Below, one piece after another: positions 59,779 through 64,000 of a stretch of DNA of 64,000 bases. The notes under the pieces are model-generated. The model had not been told where the DNA came from. It saw only the letters and a list, made by a program, of their open reading frames with translations, and ran no database searches. The stretch spans positions 7,316,001 through 7,380,000 of the forward strand of contig NZ_RDTE01000003.1 of NCBI RefSeq assembly GCF_004125265.1, written 5' to 3'. The translations under genes and the position numbers were made by a program. Every line of letters begins with the position of its first letter. Position 1 is the stretch's first letter. Source of the DNA: Streptomyces lydicus. GTDB lineage: Bacteria; Actinomycetota; Actinomycetes; Streptomycetales; Streptomycetaceae.

Positions 59779-59907
59779 CCCCTGGCCGTGAACCCGGCCG
59801 CGGACCTGGCCGCGAGCCCGGCCGTGAACCCGGCCGCCCCGCGCGGGCCTTCCCCCGCCGCCGGTGCGGCCGGGTCCGCACCGCACTGCACCTCACCTCA
59901 CCCGGGC

Positions 59908-60099
59908 TCAGCCGTCACGCCGCTCTTCCCGCGGAACGATCACCGTCAGCCGCCCGGGGACGTCGCAGAGCCAGTGGCCCGGACCGTTCTCCGGCCGCAA
60001 CACATAGACGCCGTCGCGCACATCGCTGACGACGCCGGCCCGGCCGGTGCCCTCGTCGCGCACCAGATCGCCCACCCACGGTTTGTCCGCACCGTTCAC
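59908..60099 (-). CDS. Small protein coupled to the ATP-binding gene
   Basis: A 63-residue protein (NGADKPWVGDLVRDEGTGRA, DVRDGVYVLRPENGPG, WLCDVPGRLTVIVPREE) with beta-barrel-like pattern. Its GTG overlaps the stop of the upstream ATPase gene by 4 bp, so the two are translationally coupled, a recurring pair in streptomycetes. AGGAAGG precedes the start. Function unknown. Confidence 0.75.
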   Translation of the reverse strand: MNGADKPWVGDLVRDEGTGRAGVVSDVRDGVYVLRPENGPGHWLCDVPGRLTVIVPREERRDG

Positions 60100-60512
60100 C
60101 GGCTGTCCTTCCTGTGCAATTCGCCCCAGACCCGTTTGCCCCAGGGGAGCGGGTTGATACCCCAGGCGGCCGTCAGCCCGGCCACCAGCACCAGGCCCCG
60201 CCCGCTGTCGCCCTCGTCCCCCGGAGGGCGGTGCCGCGGCGGAGCCTTCGACTTGTCCACCACCCCGATCCGCACCGTTGCCGGACCGGGCCGGCTGACC
60301 ACCAGCCGGATCACCTCGCTCCGTGCGTGCCGCACGGCATTGGTCACCAACTCGGAGACCACCAAGGCCCCGTCGTCGGCCAGTTCCTCCATGTCCCAGG
60401 CCGTCAGCGCACAGCGCACCAGCCGGCGGGCGACAGCCACGCTCTCGGGTCTGCGCAACAGCGTTTCGCTGTATCCAGGATGTCCGGTGGGACGGGATGC
60501 GGTCATGGTCAT
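60096..60512 (-). CDS. ATP-binding protein, anti-sigma HATPase type
   Basis: A 138-residue single-domain GHKL ATPase of the RsbW/SpoIIAB-like group. Motifs: VSELVTNAVRHARSEVIRLV (N box), GVVDKSKAPPRHRPPG (D of G1) and DSGRGLVLVAGLTAAWG (G2). These proteins act as anti-sigma factors or kinases, or regulate differentiation in streptomycetes, where many paralogues exist. ATG 60512 after GAGGTCCCG. Followed by the overlapping 63-aa gene. Divergent from the XRE-TPR regulator 238 bp away. Confidence 0.9.
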   Translation of the reverse strand: MTMTASRPTGHPGYSETLLRRPESVAVARRLVRCALTAWDMEELADDGALVVSELVTNAVRHARSEVIRLVVSRPGPATVRIGVVDKSKAPPRHRPPGDEGDSGRGLVLVAGLTAAWGINPLPWGKRVWGELHRKDSR

Positions 60513-60749
60513 CGGGACCTCGTCGGTGGTGGGCGGTGAGGTACGGCCCGCTGCCCCGACGCCGGGGGTGAAAGCGGGCTTCCCTCCTTAGGGGCCGCCG
60601 CACCGCCTTGGCCGACGACTCCCTGTACGCATCCAACGACGGGCTGTCATATGCCGTACGGAAATTCTGCTGCCACGTGCCGTACGGCGGACCGGAAATT
60701 TCGCCGCCGTCCGGGACGGCGGCGCGCGCGATCTGGATACCGTGCAGGG

Positions 60750-62012
60750 GTGAAGGCAAATGAGAGCCTTGCCGGTGCCCTCGGCGAAGCGGGCCTCACC
60801 CAGACCGAGTTAGCCGACGCGGTGAACGACTACCTGCGGTCGCTCGGCCGGGCGGGCACCGTCAGCGACCGCACCGTGCGCCACTGGCTGACCGGAAAGA
60901 CACGATGGCCGCACCCTCGGCAGCGGGAAGCCTTGGAGGCAGTATTCGGATGTACCGCCGAGGAGTTGGGCTTTGCTTCTCCGGCGGGTAGATGTGGCCC
61001 TCACAGGACGGAGGATCCCGTGCGTCGCAGGAACTTCCTCACCGCCGCCGCCGGAACGACGGCCGCCGCCGTACCCTTGGTCGCCGCCCGGCCGTACGCG
61101 GTCGGCACCTCCGAGGTCATCCGCCTCCGCAGCGGCCTGGACGCCCTTACCGCCCTGGACGCCTCCAAAGGCGGGCACGGGGAACTGGAACGGGCTGCCG
61201 TGGCGGGCGCCGCCGAAGCGCTGGAGCTGCAGAAGCGGGCGGCATCCCAGCGCATCCGGCAGCGGCTCTTCAGCGTGGCCGCGAACTACACCGCGCAGGC
61301 AGCTTGGTCAGCCGTGGACGCGCGTCAGAGCGACCGTGCGCAGGCTCATCTCAATCGGGCGCTGTATTTGGCGGGCATGGGAAATGACCCTGTGGCGGAA
61401 CTGCGGGTGTGGAACTCGCATGCCATGCTCGCGGTCCATCGTGGGGAGTATTCGCAGGTCGTGGATGCGGGCCGGGCTGCGCAGGCGACAGCCGTCACGC
61501 GCCGCGACCCGCTGTTTGCCTCCCTGGCCCACGCGCGCACGGCGATCGGGCACTCAAGCGTCGGGGACCGGCGGGGTGCCCTGCGGTCCCTGGGGTGCGC
61601 GGAAGAGGCGCTGGCGAACGCGTCCATGGACGAGCCCCGGCCGTCCTGGGTGGCCTTCTACGGCCCGGCCGAGTTGATGGCCATCACATCCATTGTCCGG
61701 GATCACCTCGGGGACGCCACAGTGGCCGAGGCGGCGTCACACCGTGCCTTGGCGGCCATCCCACAGCAGTTCCGCCGGAACCGCGCTCTGGCCACGCTCC
61801 GGCTCGCCCTCGCGCAGCTCCACCAACGGGACGAGGAGCAGGCGTGCGCCACGGCGGAGCAGGTGTTCGTACTGATGGGCGGCGATCCCCTGCCGGGCCG
61901 GATGCGTTGCTACCTAGGGGATTTCTACCGCGATTTGACCACCCTCGCGCCGGACTCAGGCATCGCGCGCGAGTGGAAGGACCGCTACCGATCGGAATGG
62001 AGCAACACCTGA
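60750..62012 (+). CDS. XRE-like regulator with TPR domain
   Basis: A 420-residue regulator. The HTH at residues ~1-75 reads LAGALGEAGLTQTELADAVN, then SDRTVRHWLTGKTRWPHPRQ. A short Arg-rich Tat-like stretch (RRRNFLTAAAGTTAAAVPLV) follows at ~95-115, seen in many such Streptomyces proteins though the protein is probably cytoplasmic. The C-terminal 270 residues are helical repeats (AHLNRALYLAGMGNDPVAE, SVGDRRGALRSLGCAEEAL). GTG 60750 marks the family N-terminus. Its stop overlaps the GNAT start (TGATG), so the two are co-translated and functionally linked. Confidence 0.87.
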   Translation: MKANESLAGALGEAGLTQTELADAVNDYLRSLGRAGTVSDRTVRHWLTGKTRWPHPRQREALEAVFGCTAEELGFASPAGRCGPHRTEDPVRRRNFLTAAAGTTAAAVPLVAARPYAVGTSEVIRLRSGLDALTALDASKGGHGELERAAVAGAAEALELQKRAASQRIRQRLFSVAANYTAQAAWSAVDARQSDRAQAHLNRALYLAGMGNDPVAELRVWNSHAMLAVHRGEYSQVVDAGRAAQATAVTRRDPLFASLAHARTAIGHSSVGDRRGALRSLGCAEEALANASMDEPRPSWVAFYGPAELMAITSIVRDHLGDATVAEAASHRALAAIPQQFRRNRALATLRLALAQLHQRDEEQACATAEQVFVLMGGDPLPGRMRCYLGDFYRDLTTLAPDSGIAREWKDRYRSEWSNT

Positions 62013-62539
62013 TGACATCCGCTTTGGAACTGCGCCACTACGGCCACGGCGACCTGCCGGAAATCCGGCAGACGCTGCTCGACGTGCACGCCGATGTGCA
62101 CGCCAACGAGATTTCGGACGACGAGTTCCGACAGAAGTTCCCCTGGTTCGTCGACCACTGGGGCGGACACCCCGAGTTCTCCTGCGTGATCGCGTACGAC
62201 GGTGAAGAGGTGGTGGGCTTCGCCTACGGAGCCCCCGGCGCCGAGGGCCGTGAATGGTGGCGTGAGTACCTGGACGCGGCGCCGGAGAAGAGCCGCACCT
62301 TCCACTTCTCGGAACTGATGGTGCGCGAGCGGTGGCGGAAGACGGGCACGTCCGAGCGGCTGCACCGGGCATTGATGAACGCCAAGGAAGCGGACCTCGC
62401 GGCGCTGCTGGTGGACGTGACACACCCCAAGGTCCAGGTCCTGTACGAATCTTGGGGGTACCGAAAGGTGGGCGAGCGCCAGCCCTTCCCCGACTCCCCG
62501 GTGTTCGCGGTGATGCTGGTGGACCTGCCGCTCTCGTGA
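62012..62539 (+). CDS. GNAT acetyltransferase
   Basis: A 175-residue acetyltransferase. The acetyl-CoA motif A is at about residues 98-125: FSELMVRERWRKTGTSERLH, with R-x-x-G-T in the pyrophosphate loop, slightly different from the usual Q/R-x-x-G-x-G/A. C-terminal KVQVLYESWGYRKVGERQ is the standard motif B. Substrate unknown. The start overlaps the stop of the upstream regulator by one base. An overlapping GTGA at its end could start the next gene, keeping all three in one operon. Confidence 0.88.
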   Translation: MTSALELRHYGHGDLPEIRQTLLDVHADVHANEISDDEFRQKFPWFVDHWGGHPEFSCVIAYDGEEVVGFAYGAPGAEGREWWREYLDAAPEKSRTFHFSELMVRERWRKTGTSERLHRALMNAKEADLAALLVDVTHPKVQVLYESWGYRKVGERQPFPDSPVFAVMLVDLPLS

Positions 62540-62613
62540 CCGGGGGCGGCCGTGCAGAGCCGCCCGCCCGCCTGATTCCGTACTTCCGGCCCCTCCCCGA
62601 GGAGTTCCGCCCC

Positions 62614-63096
62614 ATGACAGAAGCGTTCACGGTCGTGCCCGTCGCCCACGTGGTGGGCGGACGTGCCGAGCCCACGGATGACTACTGGGGCGGCACCCGC
62701 TCCGTCATCCGTATCGACCCGGACCAGTTCACCGAGGAGTCGGTCGTCGGTCTGGAGGCCTTCTCCCACCTTGAGGTCGTCTTCCGCTTCCACCTGACCG
62801 ACCCCACGGATCTGCCGCCCGAATCCCGGCACCCCCGTGGCAACCCCGACTGGCCGGCCGGCGGCTCCTTCGCCCACCGCAACATGCGCCGGGTGAACTG
62901 GCTGGGCGTCTCGCGGTGCCGCCTGGTCAAGGTGGACGGTCTGGATCTGCACGTCGAAGCGCTGGATGCTGTGGACGGCACACCGGTGCTGGACATCAAG
63001 CCGTGGTTCAGCGTGATGGGACCGCAGGGCGACGTGCGCGAGCCTGCCTGGCCCTCGGAGATGCTGGCTGACTACTACACGGATCCTCGTGAGTAG
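62614..63096 (+). CDS. TsaA-domain protein (TrmO-like fold)
   Basis: A 160-residue protein of the TsaA/VirR family, which includes the tRNA methyltransferase TrmO (t6A-37 N6 methylation). Motifs: VVPVAHVVGGRAEPTDDYW, VVGLEAFSHLEVVFRFHL, and NWLGVSRCRLVKVDGLDLH, IKPWFSVMGP. Such small single-domain versions lack the TrmO C-terminal domain, so the activity is not certain. ATG 62614 follows GAGGAG; GTG 62536 overlapping the acetyltransferase stop is an alternative. Convergent with the DUF1963 gene, 18 bp between stops. Confidence 0.85.
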   Translation: MTEAFTVVPVAHVVGGRAEPTDDYWGGTRSVIRIDPDQFTEESVVGLEAFSHLEVVFRFHLTDPTDLPPESRHPRGNPDWPAGGSFAHRNMRRVNWLGVSRCRLVKVDGLDLHVEALDAVDGTPVLDIKPWFSVMGPQGDVREPAWPSEMLADYYTDPRE

Positions 63097-63114
63097 AGGG
63101 GCGTGGGGAAGGGC

Positions 63115-63909
63115 TCAGCAGCAGCGCACGGTCGCCTCGGCTCTGCTGAAGTCTCCCGCCGCGAAGGCCTTCGCCGGGATCGTGAAGTACAGCGACCCGG
63201 CGTCGCCCCAGCCCCATCCGAGCTGTGTGTCCCCGGCGAGCTGGAGCAGGTGGACGGCCGGACCGTCGGCGTCGCGAGGGGTCACCTCGGAGGCATAGGA
63301 GGTGTCGGGCCAGCCGAAGGCGCGATGGCCGTTGGCGGTGTTCCCGTCGATGTCTTCCCACCCGAGGAGGAAGAGTGACGGCGCTCCCCAGTGTTCGTCC
63401 GGGTCGAAGTCGATGTCGTCGTCCGCCAGGTCCCAGCTGTCCGGGAGCATGGTCACCCCGGCTGCGTGGACGGGTACGGCCGGATAGCTCCTGGCCGGTG
63501 CGGGTGTCGCTGTCTCGACCGCCCGTGCCGGATCCGCGGTCAGCACGAGGCCGTCTTCGGGCGACAGGCCCAGACGCTGGTACTCCTCGAACGGCACGTC
63601 CGGATCGAACGAGAAGAAGTTGAGCAGGCCCGGCCGGGTGGGCAGTTCGTCCCCGAGCCAGGGGGCGAGGGCGTCGGTGTCGAGTACGGCGTGCAGGGAC
63701 AGCGGGCAGCCGCCGAGTTCGGGCCAGGGAGTCCCGGATTCGAGCAGAGCGGGGCCGCCGAGACGGCAGCGGCCGGTGGCCTGGGCGCCGTCCGTCGAAG
63801 GGACGAGCCGGAAGCCGCGCCGGGCCATGGCCGCGAACTGCCCGCCGGACTTCTCACCGAGGCGATCGGTGCATACCCGGTGCAGGGTGGCGGCGTCGTC
63901 GAATTCCAT
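63115..63909 (-). CDS. DUF1963 (YwqG-like) protein
   Basis: A 264-residue soluble protein of the YwqG/DUF1963 family. Family landmarks are GRCRLGGPALLESGTPWPEL, SLHAVLDTDALAPWL, LLNFFSFDPDVPFEEYQ, and near the C-terminus HLLQLAGDTQLGWGWGDAG, YFTIPAKAFAAGDFSRAEA. The function is unknown; homologues sit in toxin-immunity or metabolic contexts. The ATG at 63909 fits the family. The last ~90 bp of the window beyond it show nothing recognisable. Confidence 0.85.
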   Translation of the reverse strand: MEFDDAATLHRVCTDRLGEKSGGQFAAMARRGFRLVPSTDGAQATGRCRLGGPALLESGTPWPELGGCPLSLHAVLDTDALAPWLGDELPTRPGLLNFFSFDPDVPFEEYQRLGLSPEDGLVLTADPARAVETATPAPARSYPAVPVHAAGVTMLPDSWDLADDDIDFDPDEHWGAPSLFLLGWEDIDGNTANGHRAFGWPDTSYASEVTPRDADGPAVHLLQLAGDTQLGWGWGDAGSLYFTIPAKAFAAGDFSRAEATVRCC

Positions 63910-64000
63910 TGTTGGATCTTCTCAACGTCCGCTTCGGGCGAGGAGCGGGGTTGCCGCAGTGCGGTGAGCAGCCGCTTGAGCTGTGGATACGGAAGCCGGC

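Overview
The window is high-GC actinobacterial DNA, almost certainly from a Streptomyces. It has strong third-position GC, many GTG starts, a complete argCJBDR cluster, typical small Streptomyces proteins (DUF1918, DUF1059, DUF5997, single-domain ATP-binding proteins), LAXTG cell-wall anchoring, and pSAM2/SLP1-style integrated-element debris. It opens inside pheT and closes beyond argR. In S. coelicolor the pheST and arg loci lie close together, so most of what separates them here looks accessory.

Layout. 0-5 kb: pheT 3' end, a broken PP2C/SpoIIE-like phosphatase, a TPR-type regulator, a NUDIX hydrolase and a small membrane protein. 5-19 kb is a decaying accessory zone: an aldehyde dehydrogenase with two frameshifts, a HEXXH (IrrE-like) protein overlapping a seven-TM protein, an MHS transporter, an IS701-family element with 118-bp perfect terminal repeats, a MarR-linked cluster (MarR, small protein, frameshifted DHA2 pump, FAD monooxygenase), a two-copy CRISPR-like repeat, and an IS5-family element. 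18.8-24.6 kb: a DUF5655 nuclease gene has been split by a ~4.8-kb element carrying two overlapping tyrosine recombinases (403 and 816 aa, Tn554-like logic) plus a phosphotransferase cargo gene. Removing the element at a shared GAAC core restores the gene exactly in frame. 24.8-29.9 kb is an integrative-element graveyard: two diverged copies of an att-flanking arm, one ending in a tRNA-Thr(TGT) anticodon/T-arm segment followed by helically phased decamer repeats, a recombinase remnant, a 48-codon gene with tandem hairpin terminators, and a ~1.9-kb near-palindrome built of short repeats.

29.9-53 kb holds mostly intact chromosomal genes: 3-hydroxybutyryl-CoA dehydrogenase, a GH10-like secreted protein, a MocR/EamA divergent pair, a MerR (TipA-like) regulator with a small membrane protein, secreted proteins, LuxR and TetR regulators, two methyltransferases, a Tet(X)-like monooxygenase, an amine oxidase, a TmrB-like ATPase, a tandem pair of secreted proteins (one LAXTG-anchored), a phosphotransferase and an SDR enclosed by inverted repeats. 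53-58.4 kb: argC-argJ-argB-argD-argR behind ARG-box-like sequence. 58.6-64 kb: an MscS channel, an ATP-binding/small-protein pair, an XRE-TPR regulator translationally linked to a GNAT acetyltransferase, a TsaA-domain protein and a DUF1963 protein.

Frameshifts at homopolymer runs cluster between 5.7 and 18.8 kb while the core genes are clean. This fits genuine decay of accessory genes, but read-level confirmation is needed. All calls are from reading the sequence; no database search was run.
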